From NCBI GenBank assembly GCA_029561105.1, contig JAKQJQ010000073.1, forward strand, positions 1 to 32,049: a stretch of 32,049 nucleotides of DNA, written 5' to 3'. A program made the position numbers and the translations under genes. Below, in pieces: positions 5,262 through 15,035 of this stretch. The first letter of the stretch is position 1. Each line of letters opens with the position of its first letter. The notes below the pieces were generated by a model. That model ran no database searches, had not been told where the DNA came from, and saw only the letters and a list, made by a program, of their open reading frames with translations. The stretch comes from Bacteroidota bacterium. GTDB taxonomy: Bacteria; Bacteroidota; Bacteroidia; Flavobacteriales; Flavobacteriaceae.

Positions 5262-7931
5262 TTAGTTCTTAATTACTTTTTGAGTGTAATTTAAGTTATT
5301 TCCTGAAAGTTTTAAGATGTAAACTCCCGATTGTAAACTGTTGATATTGATGGTTTTTTCGATATTGAAATGATTATCTGTTTGATTGAATACCGTTCTT
5401 CCATTAATATCAACCATTTGGATATTAATTTTTCCAATAAATTGATTTACATGCAAGTTGATGGTGCCATTCGTTGGATTTGGATATACGCGAATCATAT
5501 CTTCATTGTTGAAGTAATCTACGGCTAACAAACAATTTGGTCCTGGTGGAAAAGGAGTAAAATCTTCTACTTGATCTAGTGCACTGTTTGCATCTCCAGA
5601 AGATGCGTTTAGACCCATTCCTCTTTTTTGAAATACTTCAGCAATCATGCAATAGTCCTGACCGCCAGTTGTGGCTTGGTCTGCCAAGAAAAGATTATCT
5701 CTTGAACTGATGAATGAAGCAGTGTTACATGCTTGTAATTTTAAAGCATCAATTACCAAACGCATTATTTTATTATTTCCTCCTGTTCCGTTATAGATAT
5801 CTGGATCAAAACCATATTTTTCAATATAAGCCCATGTTAAATCCCAAAGTACTGCTGTCCATGTTTCGCCTCTGTTGTGAGATTCTGCATCATTGGAATC
5901 AGTAAGCGTCAAAGGATTGATTCCAAAATCTGTAGAATATGGGAAATTTCTAATGCCTCCTCCTGTTATGGGTTCGTTAATGGCATAAGTACCTATTCCT
6001 TTGACTTCGGTTCCATCGTCTTCGGGTTTTATTTGCAACATCAAACCAAACCAATCTGACCACCCTTCACCCATTTGCTCTCCGTTAGTCATACAAGAAG
6101 AGTTAGCAGGACCGCCGATCAATCGATTTGAAATACCGTGACCTACTTCGTGTCCGATAATGCCATTATCAAAATCGCCATCAGCGAAAAGATATAAATC
6201 GGATGGTGATTCTAGTTTTACATTCACTGGACCATTTGCCATTTCTGCAAGCAATTCATCACCTATTTCCTTTGTAATAAATACAGCTGGAATCGTAATC
6301 CCTAACAAACCTGTTGAACTCATAGACAATCTCGTTGGATTGTTTGCGATGGAGTCCATAACAATGACCGCTGTTGCGCCTGCATCTTGAGCATTTTTAA
6401 CTTTTAAATTAAAAAAACAACTTCCTCTTTTTACTAAAACTATTTTTCCAGCTAAATCAAAGGCATTGGTTGCGGCTTGACAAGCAGAATGATACCCAGG
6501 AGGTGTCGGATCATTGTTATACAATACCAAATCGGAGGTAATTCCGTTAGGTGCTGCTGGAACGGGTATGCGATCTGTACCTTCAAAAACATTGGTCGTT
6601 GCTACTCTTGTTCCTGCTATACTTGAAGGCGTATTAACAGTAATAAATTCGGTTGGTGGTGCACCTGAATCCCACAAAAACATCTGAACTCTAGGTCTCG
6701 CCCCATCATTTGGTGTAGCAAAATTAGCGTTGTTTAATGTAGCTGTAGTTTGTGAATAGCCATCTTGCGCATCAGCAAACACGTAATCACCAGTTGCTGT
6801 TACTGCCCCGCCTCTACCATAGTTATTCTGCTGAAAATTACCTCCTGCTTCATTAAATCCATATTGATACCAAATATCATGAATTGTATTGATCATGTAA
6901 AACAAATTCGTTGTAGCCGCTGGTGTATATGCTGTGGGTTGCAACGATTGTCCACCGTATGGAAAATCGAAGTTCAATGCTGCTGTTCCGTCAGCTCTGA
7001 TTCCGGTTCCATTATCTCCATTAGCATCTTCTTGCGCCAACACATTATTTCCTCTAGTAAAAGTAAACTTCAAAGCGTTATTAGTACCTCCAATTGTAGT
7101 ATTTACATCATGCCAACCATTTGGCGAAGCTAACGTATTACCCGATGTTGTGATTAATTGAAAAGGCGAATGATTTGGGCTTTCATAATTGTATGGTATG
7201 ACGCGATATGAGCCTGCAATGATTTCTATTGGTGAAACTGATTTACTTTGAAAGACCGCTTTAGAGAAACTAAATGACTTAGTATAATCAAGATTTTTGG
7301 GTTTTATTTCTCCGAAATTACAGCTCAAGTTTAAGTCGTTTTTTTCTAATATGGTTCCGTTTGATGCATCTATTCTCAAATCCCATAAACTTTTGCCATT
7401 TGGCGAATAAAACTGAAATGCCCATGCCAATCGTAACGAATTTGAAGCAACAACTTGGTAAACTAACTTTGCACTAATAGGATCTTCTTGCAATCCATCA
7501 TTAAGTTTAAATGTTTTATCATTAATTGTTTCAGAGATAGTAAATATGTTGGGGTTGTTTATTCCTAATAATAAGTAAGCTTTTGAAACCGCTTCAATAA
7601 CAGACAATGAAGGTGAAACAGCATTAACCTTTGCGGCTATGTTAGTATTGAATTTACTTTCTAATCGAAGGATTTTTCCGTTTTTTATGGACACATTTGA
7701 TTGTGCGTTGTAGACTTCAATTCCGTGATGTCGTTGTTTAATATAACAACTCGTGATTTTGGTTCCTGAGCCTTCTACTTCACTTTCAATAACCCAATCT
7801 GATATATCTGAAGAGGTGAGATTTAATTTTGTTTTGTTCTCCTGTAAATAAGAATTGATGATTTGCTTATTGGTTTGTGCAAATCCAGCGAGAGAGAAAA
7901 TTAGTAATACTAAATAAGTGGTTTTTTTCAT
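5262..7931 (-). CDS. Secreted M36 (fungalysin-like) zinc metalloprotease, T9SS cargo (paralog 1)
   Basis: A predicted extracellular zinc protease of 889 residues. It has a signal peptide (MKKTTYLVLLIFSLAGFAQ), an FTP-type propeptide (about 20-200, with RHHGIEVYNAQSNVSI), and the M36 catalytic domain with H594-E595-V-G-H598 and the third zinc ligand E622 in MGEGWSDWFGL. A PA domain is inserted before the active site (about 450-560; GKIVLVKRGSCFF, AGATAVIVMD). The last 88 residues are a T9SS type A sorting domain (VYPNPTNGTINL ... GVYILKLSG ... TQKVIKN). It lies in tandem with a second M36 gene upstream, but has its own promoter box. Substrate is unknown; a role in degrading external protein is inferred from the family. 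Confidence 0.92.
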   Translation of the reverse strand: MKKTTYLVLLIFSLAGFAQTNKQIINSYLQENKTKLNLTSSDISDWVIESEVEGSGTKITSCYIKQRHHGIEVYNAQSNVSIKNGKILRLESKFNTNIAAKVNAVSPSLSVIEAVSKAYLLLGINNPNIFTISETINDKTFKLNDGLQEDPISAKLVYQVVASNSLRLAWAFQFYSPNGKSLWDLRIDASNGTILEKNDLNLSCNFGEIKPKNLDYTKSFSFSKAVFQSKSVSPIEIIAGSYRVIPYNYESPNHSPFQLITTSGNTLASPNGWHDVNTTIGGTNNALKFTFTRGNNVLAQEDANGDNGTGIRADGTAALNFDFPYGGQSLQPTAYTPAATTNLFYMINTIHDIWYQYGFNEAGGNFQQNNYGRGGAVTATGDYVFADAQDGYSQTTATLNNANFATPNDGARPRVQMFLWDSGAPPTEFITVNTPSSIAGTRVATTNVFEGTDRIPVPAAPNGITSDLVLYNNDPTPPGYHSACQAATNAFDLAGKIVLVKRGSCFFNLKVKNAQDAGATAVIVMDSIANNPTRLSMSSTGLLGITIPAVFITKEIGDELLAEMANGPVNVKLESPSDLYLFADGDFDNGIIGHEVGHGISNRLIGGPANSSCMTNGEQMGEGWSDWFGLMLQIKPEDDGTEVKGIGTYAINEPITGGGIRNFPYSTDFGINPLTLTDSNDAESHNRGETWTAVLWDLTWAYIEKYGFDPDIYNGTGGNNKIMRLVIDALKLQACNTASFISSRDNLFLADQATTGGQDYCMIAEVFQKRGMGLNASSGDANSALDQVEDFTPFPPGPNCLLAVDYFNNEDMIRVYPNPTNGTINLHVNQFIGKINIQMVDINGRTVFNQTDNHFNIEKTININSLQSGVYILKLSGNNLNYTQKVIKN

Positions 7932-7949
7932 AGCTTAAATTATATGATA

Positions 7950-7957
7950 CAAACATA
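7950..7957 (-). promoter_or_regulatory. -7 box of M36 paralog 1
   Basis: TATGTTTG on the minus strand, a full TAnnTTTG match ending 18 nt before the ATG at 7931. No TTG is seen at the -33 position. Together with the terminator at 8036-8065 it suggests that paralog 1 is its own transcription unit. Confidence 0.55.
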
Positions 7958-8035
7958 TCTTTTTTTTCGATTGAAAAATTAAAAAGCAGGTATACATTAG
8001 GTGTATTTTGAATAAATTCTGAAATATTTTCATAA

Positions 8036-8065
8036 AAAAATCCAAACCTTTCGATTTGGATTTTT
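8036..8065 (-). terminator. Terminator of M36 paralog 2 (duplicate of 5211-5240)
   Basis: The same 11-bp stem AAAAATCCAAA/TTTGGATTTTT and loop as at 5211-5240. The flanking 50 or so bases up to the stop codon differ at a single position between the two copies. Confidence 0.88.
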
Positions 8066-8086
8066 TATGAATGCTATTAATTCAAC

Positions 8087-10798
8087 TTAGTTCTTAATTA
8101 CTTTTTGAGTGTAATTTAAGTTATTTCCTGAAAGTTTCAAGATGTAAATTCCAGATTGTAAGCTGTTGATATTGATGGTTTTTTCAATGTTGAAATTATC
8201 ATCAGTTTGATTAAATACTGTTCTTCCGTTAATATCAACCATTTGAATGTTGATTTTTCCACTAAATTGGTTCACACGCAAATTGATGGTACCATTCGTT
8301 GGATTCGGATATACTCTAATCATGTCTTCATTGTTAAAGTAATCTACTGCCAACACGCAATTTGGTCCAGCTGGGAACGGAGTAAAATCTTCAACTTGAT
8401 CGTTGCAATCTTGAACACTTCCGGCAGAAGCATTCAAACCTACACCTCTTCTTACGAAAACTTCTTTAATCAAACAATTATCAACTCCGCCAGAAATAGC
8501 TTGTTCAGCAAGTAATAAATTATCTCTTCCTGTCACAATGTTGGTTTGATTACAGTTTTCTAATTTTAAAGCATCTGCAACCAATCGCATTACTTTGTTA
8601 TTTCCTCCTGTTCCGTTATAAATATCTGGATCAAAACCGTACTTATTAATGTAAGCCCATGTTAAATCCCACAAACAAGAAGCCCAAAACTCTCCTATTT
8701 TATATCTATAGCTAGTATCTGTTAAATCAGCCGGTATTGGCAAATTAGAATCTGCGAATGTTCTAGGGTCAACAGACATATCAGTAGAATACGGGAAATC
8801 TCTAAAACCAAATCCTGTAGTCGGTTGGTTGATTACATAAGTTCCAACTTCTTTAGGAGTCGTCCCCACATCACCTACTTTTATTTGATTAATCAAGCCA
8901 AAGAAATCTGACCAACCTTCTCCCATTTGGTCGAAATTCGTCATACATCCAGCTGATCCACCACCAACTAATCTATTAGAGATACCATGACCATATTCGT
9001 GTCCGATAATCAAGTTGTCAAAATCACCATCAGCATACAAATACAAGTTGCTAGGCACTTCTAATTTTACGTTAACCGGACCATTCGCCATTTCAGCTAA
9101 AAGCAATTCGGCTTTTTCTCTTGAAATAAACACTGCTGGAATAGTAATTCCTAACAATCCTGTAGAACTCATAGACAATCTTACTGGATTATTAACCACT
9201 GTATCGTATACAATCGCAGCCAATGCTCCCGCATCTTGTGCATTTTTTACTTTATTAGAAAAATTACAATTTCCTCTTCTAATCAATGCTATTTTTCCGC
9301 TTATATCAAATGCATTTGTTGGAGCAACACAAGCATTATGCATACTAATTGGATTGGTATTAGGATTTGGAGCATTTTCGTAATGCACTAAATCAGATGT
9401 AATTCCATTCGGCGCTGCTGGCACAGGAATTCTATCTGTCCCTTCAAAAACATTCGTTGTTGCAGACATTGGTCCTGCAATAGTTCCTGGAGAATTGATT
9501 TGAATATAATCTGTTGGAGGTGCACCGGTAGTCCACATAAACATTTGAATTCTTGGTCTTACACCATCATTAGTAGGTGTGAAGTTTGCATTATCTAATG
9601 TAGGTGTAGTTTGTGAATACCCATCCTGAGAATCCGCTAACACATAATCACCTGTAGCAGTAGTAACACCGCCTCTACCTAAGTTAGACTGTTGGAAATT
9701 ACCATTTGCTTCGTCAAATCCGTATTGGTACCAGATGTCGTGCATGATGTTGGTCATGTAAAACAAATTGGTTGTTGCTGCAGATGTATAACTTGTTGGT
9801 TGTTGTGTTTGTGAAACACCGTTAACATATGGGAAGTCAAAAGTCAATGTTGGTCCTCCTTCAGCTCTAACACCAGTTCCATTATCTCCTGTTGCATCCT
9901 CTTGCGCTAAAATATTGTTACCTCTAGAGTAAGTAAATCTCAATGCTGCATTAGTTCCTCCAATGGTAGTATTCACATCATGCCATCCATTTGGAGAAGC
10001 CAGAGCGTTACCTGGTGTAGTTATTAATTCGAAAGGAGAGTGATTTGGACTTTCAAAATTGTAAGGAATTACTCTGTAAGTTCCAGGAGTAACTGCTAAC
10101 ATAGAACTATTGGTAGCATTAAAAGCGTTTTTTTCAAAACTAAAATCGTTATTGTGATTATGCTTTTTGTGATTTCTATCACCAAAATTACAGCTGATTG
10201 TCAAATCCTTTTTATCTAAAACTTTACCGTTTACGGCATCAATTTTAATATCCCAGTAATGTTTTGAATCAGGAGAATAAAACTGAAATCCCCAAGCCAA
10301 ATTTAATTTGCTATCCGATACATTTTGGTAAGCCAATTTAGCAATGATTGGATCTTCACTAATCCCGTCAGTAATGTTGAACTTCTTACCATCTGTAGAT
10401 TCTAAAATAGAAAAGTTTGATGGTGCATATCCAAAGGAAGCATATGCTTTATTTAAAGCTTCAATTACAGACAATGAAGGTGAAGTTGTGTTCACTTTTT
10501 GTGCAATATTGCTTTGTAAGTTGCTTCCAACTTTAATCACATTTCCGTCCTTAATAGAAATATTAGATTGTCCGTTGAAAATTTCAATTCCATGGTGTCT
10601 TTGAACTACATAACAACTCGTTATTTTTGTTCCTTTTCCTTGAAATTCGTTTAGAATATTCAAATCTGCAATATCCTGAGTGGTTAATCCGAATTGTGCG
10701 CGATTGGTTTCTAAATAGGTCTGAATGGTCTTCTTATTCGACTGCGCAAATCCCACAAAGGAAGCCAGTAGAACGGTTAATAGTGTAATTTTTTTCAT
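8087..10798 (-). CDS. Secreted M36 (fungalysin-like) zinc metalloprotease, T9SS cargo (paralog 2)
   Basis: A 903-residue paralog of the downstream gene with the same order of parts: signal peptide (MKKITLLTVLLASFVGFAQ), FTP-type propeptide (RHHGIEIFNGQSNISI), PA insert (GKIALIRRGNCNF), zinc site H600-E601-Y-G-H604 with E627 in MGEGWSDFFGL, and a C-terminal T9SS type A domain. All catalytic residues are present, so it should be active after propeptide removal. The last 88 residues differ from paralog 1 at only 5 positions, while the N-terminal half is clearly more diverged. It has a complete promoter at 10819-10849 and its own terminator. Loops around the zinc site differ, for instance DLTDTSYRYKIGEFWAS against ESHNRGETWTAV, so substrate preference may differ. 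Confidence 0.92.
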   Translation of the reverse strand: MKKITLLTVLLASFVGFAQSNKKTIQTYLETNRAQFGLTTQDIADLNILNEFQGKGTKITSCYVVQRHHGIEIFNGQSNISIKDGNVIKVGSNLQSNIAQKVNTTSPSLSVIEALNKAYASFGYAPSNFSILESTDGKKFNITDGISEDPIIAKLAYQNVSDSKLNLAWGFQFYSPDSKHYWDIKIDAVNGKVLDKKDLTISCNFGDRNHKKHNHNNDFSFEKNAFNATNSSMLAVTPGTYRVIPYNFESPNHSPFELITTPGNALASPNGWHDVNTTIGGTNAALRFTYSRGNNILAQEDATGDNGTGVRAEGGPTLTFDFPYVNGVSQTQQPTSYTSAATTNLFYMTNIMHDIWYQYGFDEANGNFQQSNLGRGGVTTATGDYVLADSQDGYSQTTPTLDNANFTPTNDGVRPRIQMFMWTTGAPPTDYIQINSPGTIAGPMSATTNVFEGTDRIPVPAAPNGITSDLVHYENAPNPNTNPISMHNACVAPTNAFDISGKIALIRRGNCNFSNKVKNAQDAGALAAIVYDTVVNNPVRLSMSSTGLLGITIPAVFISREKAELLLAEMANGPVNVKLEVPSNLYLYADGDFDNLIIGHEYGHGISNRLVGGGSAGCMTNFDQMGEGWSDFFGLINQIKVGDVGTTPKEVGTYVINQPTTGFGFRDFPYSTDMSVDPRTFADSNLPIPADLTDTSYRYKIGEFWASCLWDLTWAYINKYGFDPDIYNGTGGNNKVMRLVADALKLENCNQTNIVTGRDNLLLAEQAISGGVDNCLIKEVFVRRGVGLNASAGSVQDCNDQVEDFTPFPAGPNCVLAVDYFNNEDMIRVYPNPTNGTINLRVNQFSGKINIQMVDINGRTVFNQTDDNFNIEKTININSLQSGIYILKLSGNNLNYTQKVIKN

Positions 10799-10818
10799 TG
10801 TTTTGATTTTTTGAGAAA

Positions 10819-10849
10819 CAAACTTAAATCATTTTTTTGAATATTTCAA
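10819..10849 (-). promoter_or_regulatory. Promoter of M36 paralog 2 (-33 TTG, -7 TAAGTTTG)
   Basis: On the minus strand TTG (10847-10849) is followed after 20 nt by TAAGTTTG (10819-10826), a complete Bacteroidetes promoter. The box ends 20 nt before the ATG. Confidence 0.75.
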
Positions 10850-10873
10850 ACAAACGCCTAAAACATTAACAAT

Positions 10874-12217
10874 CTAATGCTTAAATCCGATAATGTTTTG
10901 ATAATATAGCAATGCATTGCCATCGGTAAGCAAGGAAATGAAATGGCAAATGTGCAACAACCGATCATACAAGGTATCCTTTTCAAGATGATGCTTTTCA
11001 GGTAAGATTTGCAACAACAATTTATCGTAACTTGTTGGCTTTCCATCATAGTTGTTGTTGTATGCCGTGATGAATTTATCAAGTAGTGTATTGATAATTT
11101 GGTAGCCTTTCAATTCTTTATCAATCACTTCGCGGCTTTGGTAAATGTTTTTCACACTGAGCTTGATGATGTCATCCATTTGGGCTTTGTACTTGCTCTT
11201 ATCGGTCAGTGCAAATGGAAATTTCCCTTGAAGAATTAGTTCCTCATTTTCTACAAAAACACGAACCGCATCGTTAATCAAATTGCCAATGGCTAGCGCT
11301 CTCAAATAACTGATTCGATCTTCTCGTGTGGTTAAGGTTTTATATTTGGCTGTATCAATCGTGTCTTTGACAAGTTTGATTAAATACTCTAAAGCATAAT
11401 CTTCCGATACCAATCCGAGATTAATGCCGTCTTCAAAATCGATAATCGTATAGCAAATGTCATCGGCCGCTTCTACCAAATAGGCCAATGGATGTCTTTC
11501 AAAACCAATGTCGTTACCTGTTTTGTTGGCAATCAATCCCAATTCTGAAGCCACATCTTGAAAGAAATCCTTGTCCGACTGAAAGAATCCATATTTTTTA
11601 TCTGCAATGTTTTTCGTTGGCTTTTTGGGCAAACTTTCTTTTGGATACTTCATGAAGGCACCTAAGGTAGCGTACGAAATTCTGAGTCCACCTTCAATGC
11701 CTGGTCTGCTTGCGGTTAGTACAGAAAATCCGTTGGCATTACCTTCAAAATCTATCAAATCTTGCCATTGTTTTTCCGTAAGTTGTTCTTTGAATTGTTG
11801 TCCTTTTCCGATTGAAAAATATTCGCCAATCGCTTTTTCTCCTGAATGCCCGAACGGTGGATTTCCGATATCATGTGCCAATGAAGCTGCTGCGACAATC
11901 GCCCCAAAATCGTTCATGTGAAAACCATGCACTTCCTGCAAATAAGGATATTTTTCGATGATTTTTTTGCCGACCAACCTGCCGAGCGAGCGCCCAACAA
12001 CCGAAACTTCTAAACTGTGTGTAAGTCGCGTGTGCACAAAATCGGTTTTGGATAACGGAATCACTTGTGTTTTGTCTTGCAAACTTCGGAATGCTGCAGA
12101 GAAAATGATGCGATCATAATCGACTTCAAAGCCCAAGCGTGTGTCGTCTTGTTCTTTGCGCAAGCGTTTGCTCGTGTCGCCTTGGCGTTTTAAGGATAAG
12201 AGTTGTTCCCAGTTCAT
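10874..12217 (-). CDS. dgt: Deoxyguanosinetriphosphate triphosphohydrolase (HD-domain dNTPase)
   Basis: Hydrolyses dGTP (and often other dNTPs) to the deoxynucleoside and triphosphate, controlling dNTP pools. The 447 residues contain the HD fold: H67 (RLTHSLEV), H115-D116 (LAHDIGNPPFGHSGE) and a later metal-binding Asp in VEAADDICYTIIDFEDGI. The beginning, DTRLGFEVDYDRIIFSAAFRSLQDKTQV, is the typical N-terminal signature of bacterial dGTPases. Length is normal for this type. The start is the ATG at 12217, 9 nt after a short array of TAAAATC-type heptads; no TAnnTTTG box is close. It lies next to nrdBA in the same direction, so dNTP synthesis and breakdown genes are neighbours, but a terminator separates them. 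Confidence 0.93.
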   Translation of the reverse strand: MNWEQLLSLKRQGDTSKRLRKEQDDTRLGFEVDYDRIIFSAAFRSLQDKTQVIPLSKTDFVHTRLTHSLEVSVVGRSLGRLVGKKIIEKYPYLQEVHGFHMNDFGAIVAAASLAHDIGNPPFGHSGEKAIGEYFSIGKGQQFKEQLTEKQWQDLIDFEGNANGFSVLTASRPGIEGGLRISYATLGAFMKYPKESLPKKPTKNIADKKYGFFQSDKDFFQDVASELGLIANKTGNDIGFERHPLAYLVEAADDICYTIIDFEDGINLGLVSEDYALEYLIKLVKDTIDTAKYKTLTTREDRISYLRALAIGNLINDAVRVFVENEELILQGKFPFALTDKSKYKAQMDDIIKLSVKNIYQSREVIDKELKGYQIINTLLDKFITAYNNNYDGKPTSYDKLLLQILPEKHHLEKDTLYDRLLHICHFISLLTDGNALLYYQNIIGFKH

Positions 12218-12226
12218 TTGTTTTTT

Positions 12227-12254
12227 GATTTAGGATTTTAGATTTTAGATTTGG
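12227..12254. repeat. Short heptad array upstream of dgt
   Basis: Four consecutive 7-mers: GATTTAG, GATTTTA, GATTTTA, GATTTGG. The array begins 9 nt upstream of the dgt ATG, so it is the dgt leader or overlaps its promoter. Confidence 0.65.
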
Positions 12255-12279
12255 CCCCTCGACTGCGCTCAGGGTGACA
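12255..12279. repeat. Fragment of a widespread 25-bp intergenic repeat
   Basis: CCCCTCGACTGCGCTCAGGG followed by TGACA. I recall this wording (reverse: TGTCACCCTGAGCGCAGTCG...) as a very common intergenic repeat in Bacteroidetes genomes. The outer CCCT and AGGG can pair. Confidence 0.6.
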
Positions 12280-12286
12280 ATGATAT

Positions 12287-12362
12287 GGAATGCCCTAGCC
12301 CTGATAGTAGCGACAGCCCGGAGCGTAGTGAGGACTATAGCGGATAGCAGGTCCCCGGCTCC
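12287..12362 (+). repeat. Dispersed 85-bp element, copy 4 (divergent)
   Basis: Begins with the invariant ATGCCCTAGCCC and retains AGCGGATAGC near the right end, but the centre (12312-12335) is replaced by GC-rich sequence without the clear hairpin seen in the other copies. At 76 bp it is the shortest copy. It lies between the nrdA terminator and dgt. Confidence 0.7.
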
Positions 12363-12367
12363 TAAAA

Positions 12368-12398
12368 AACAAAACAGCTACCCAAAGATAGCTGTTTT
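12368..12398 (-). terminator. Terminator of nrdA
   Basis: AAAACAGCTA (12371-12380) pairs with TAGCTGTTTT (12389-12398) around an 8-nt loop. Reading in the minus direction, more T residues follow (GTTTTTTAG). It lies 27 nt after the nrdA stop. Confidence 0.88.
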
Positions 12399-12425
12399 TT
12401 AATGGGATTGTAACCGTCTCAAAAA

Positions 12426-14843
12426 TTACGATCCACACATTTCGCAATCATCGGGACCAGCATTTCGGGCTAGTTCGATCATGGCTTTGAAATCTTCTGC
12501 CGACATTTCACCCGTTTCGTTTGGCTCAGCCACTTCTACTGCAGCGGCTACTTCTTGGGTTGGTTCAGCTTTTTTATCATTATTCAGCGTAAACTTGATC
12601 GCGTCTACGGCTGATTTGGTTCTTAAATAATACATTCCGGTTTTGAGTCCAGATTGCCAAGCGTAGAAATGCATTGACGTTAGTTTCGAATAGTTGGCGT
12701 CTTGCATGAACAAGTTTAGCGATTGCGACTGATCGATGAAATAACCTCTGTGACGCGACATATCGATAATGTCTTTCATCGACATTTCCCAAACGGTTTT
12801 GTAAAGTTCTTTCAAATCGGCCGGAATCGCATCGATGTGCTGTACCGATCCGTTGTGGCGCATGATTTCCTGTTTGAGGTCTTCATTCCAAAGTCCGGCT
12901 TTGACCAGGTCTTCTAAAAGGTGTTTGTTTACGACGATGAATTCGCCCGACAAAACCCTTCTGGTGTATATGTTAGAAGTGTATGGCTCGAAAGCTTCGT
13001 TGTTTCCTAAGATTTGAGAAGTAGAAGCGGTTGGCATCGGCGCTACCAAAAGCGAGTTGCGAACGCCGTTTTTCATCACTTCTTTTCTAAGCGACGCCCA
13101 ATCCCAACGTCCTGACAACTCCTCGTCTTTGAGTCCCCAAAGGTTGTGCTGGAATTCGCCTTGTGAAATTGGCGAACCTTCAAACGTAGAGTATGGTCCT
13201 TCTTCGATCGCCATTTCCATAGAAGCGGTAACGGCTGCAAAATAAAGCGTCTCGAAGATTTCCTGATTGAGTTTCTTGGCTTCGTCGCTTGTAAAGGGCA
13301 TGCGCAACAAGATGAATGCATCGGCAAGACCTTGTACACCCAATCCTACCGGACGGTGGCGCATGTTCGAGTTTTCGGCTTCAATGACCGGATAGTAATT
13401 GCGGTCAATCACTTTATTGAGGTTTCTGGTCACGCGCTTGGTCACGTTGAACAATAACTCGTGGTTGAACGCGCCGTTTTCAATGAACATCGGAAGCGAG
13501 ATCGAGGCGAGGTTACACACCGCGATTTCATCGTGCGAGGTGTACTCCATAATTTCGGTACACAAGTTAGAAGAACGAATCGTTCCGAGGTTTTTCTGGT
13601 TCGATTTGCGGTTGGCCGCGTCCTTATACAACATATACGGCGTTCCGGTCTCGATTTGCGATTCTAGGATCTTCTCCCACAATTCACGCGCCTTGATGGT
13701 TTTGCGTCCTTTTCCTTTTTCTTCGTAAGACGTGTACAAAGCTTCGAATTCTTCCCCGTACACATCGTACAATCCAGGACATTCGTTAGGGCACATGAGT
13801 GTCCATGTTGAATCTTCCTGTACGCGTTTCATGAATAAATCCGACGTCCACATGGCAAAGAACAAATCACGCGCGCGCATTTCTTCTTTTCCGGTGTTCT
13901 TTTTCAAATCCAAAAATTCAAAGATATCGGCATGCCAGGTTTCGAGGTAAATCGCAAAACTTCCTTTTCTTTTACCACCACCTTGGTCAACGTAACGCGC
14001 CGTGTCGTTGAATACACGCAACATTGGTACGATTCCGTTCGAGGTTCCGTTCGTGCCGCGGATGTAAGAACCCGTCGCCCTTACGTTGTGGATAGACAAA
14101 CCGATACCGCCTGCCGATTGCGAGATTTTCGCCGTGTTTTTAAGCGTGTCGTAAATCCCGTCGATCGAGTCGTCCTGCATGGCTAAAAGGAAGCAAGAAG
14201 ACATTTGTGGTTTGGGTGTTCCGGCGTTGAAAAGCGTTGGCGTGGCATGCGTGAAGAACTTCTTCGACATCAAATCGTAAGTTTCTATCACGGCATCCAA
14301 ATCACCCAAGTGAATCCCGACGGCCACACGCATGAGCATGTGCTGCGGACGCTCAACGATTTTTCCGTTGATTTTGAGCAAATAAGAACGCTCTAAAGTC
14401 TTGAAACCGAAATAATCATAATTGAAATCGCGGTTGTATATCACGTGTGAATCCAGGAACGATGCGTTGTCCTGGATTACTTTATGTACTTCTTCTGAAA
14501 GCAATGGCGATTGCTTGCCTGTTCTCGGGTTGACATAATGGAACATATCGTCCATGGTTTCCGAGAATGATTTTTTGGTATTCTTATGCAAGTTAGAAAT
14601 CGCGATACGTGCCGCCAATTGGGCATAATCAGGATGCGTTACCGTCATCGAGGCTGCGGTTTCGGCCGCGAGATTGTCGAGTTCTGATGTCGTTACGCCG
14701 TCGTACAAACCTTCAATCACGCGCATGGCCACTTTCACGGCATCTACCAGGTCATTGAGCCCGTAACATAATTTTTTAATCCTGTCTGTGATCTTGTCGA
14801 ACATCACCGGCTCTTTATGGCCGTCCCTTTTTACTACATACAT
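12426..14843 (-). CDS. nrdA: Ribonucleoside-diphosphate reductase class Ia, alpha subunit
   Basis: Large subunit of the aerobic reductase that makes dNDPs from NDPs. The 805 residues start with an ATP-cone (about 1-90, [18 protein letters not shown]), so allosteric shut-off by dATP is expected. The active-site residues are C217 (MSSCFLL), N426, C428 and E430 (SSNLCTEI), and C443 (AVCNLAS). The C-terminal shuttle pair C800 and C803 is in DDCEMCGS. The 15-residue distance between C428 and C443 matches the eukaryotic enzyme (human C429/C444) rather than E. coli (C439/C462). It lies downstream of nrdB; the 247-nt gap holds a dispersed repeat and a heptad array. It is probably co-transcribed with nrdB, since no TAnnTTTG box precedes nrdA. 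Confidence 0.96.
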   Translation of the reverse strand: MYVVKRDGHKEPVMFDKITDRIKKLCYGLNDLVDAVKVAMRVIEGLYDGVTTSELDNLAAETAASMTVTHPDYAQLAARIAISNLHKNTKKSFSETMDDMFHYVNPRTGKQSPLLSEEVHKVIQDNASFLDSHVIYNRDFNYDYFGFKTLERSYLLKINGKIVERPQHMLMRVAVGIHLGDLDAVIETYDLMSKKFFTHATPTLFNAGTPKPQMSSCFLLAMQDDSIDGIYDTLKNTAKISQSAGGIGLSIHNVRATGSYIRGTNGTSNGIVPMLRVFNDTARYVDQGGGKRKGSFAIYLETWHADIFEFLDLKKNTGKEEMRARDLFFAMWTSDLFMKRVQEDSTWTLMCPNECPGLYDVYGEEFEALYTSYEEKGKGRKTIKARELWEKILESQIETGTPYMLYKDAANRKSNQKNLGTIRSSNLCTEIMEYTSHDEIAVCNLASISLPMFIENGAFNHELLFNVTKRVTRNLNKVIDRNYYPVIEAENSNMRHRPVGLGVQGLADAFILLRMPFTSDEAKKLNQEIFETLYFAAVTASMEMAIEEGPYSTFEGSPISQGEFQHNLWGLKDEELSGRWDWASLRKEVMKNGVRNSLLVAPMPTASTSQILGNNEAFEPYTSNIYTRRVLSGEFIVVNKHLLEDLVKAGLWNEDLKQEIMRHNGSVQHIDAIPADLKELYKTVWEMSMKDIIDMSRHRGYFIDQSQSLNLFMQDANYSKLTSMHFYAWQSGLKTGMYYLRTKSAVDAIKFTLNNDKKAEPTQEVAAAVEVAEPNETGEMSAEDFKAMIELARNAGPDDCEMCGS

Positions 14844-14914
14844 AAGTTGAAGTGTTTATGAACCAGCAAATCCCTTTGCTGCTTCGGTTATTTGTAAATA
14901 ATTTGGTTTTATGT

Positions 14915-15000
14915 GAAGCTAATCCCGCTTTTCGCTATATCTTTCGCTTTTTAAAGAAAAAAGCAAAAGGATACCGCTGCAATCGGGGCTAGGGCATTCC
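14915..15000 (-). repeat. Dispersed 85-bp element, copy 2
   Basis: On the minus strand it runs from ATGCCCTAGCCCCGATTG to GGGATTAGCTTC. The central hairpin is GCTTTTT and AAAAAGC around the loop TCTTT. It lies in the nrdB-nrdA intercistronic gap, in the same orientation as transcription. Confidence 0.82.
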
Positions 15001-15035
15001 GTTTTTTTGGCGCATACACTTAAACGTCTGCAAAG

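Noticed and set aside
5262..10798. Protease pair plus neighbours as a toxin or defence island
   Set aside because: Both are standard secreted M36 proteases with T9SS tails, flanked by housekeeping genes; no immunity, nuclease or mobile genes accompany them.
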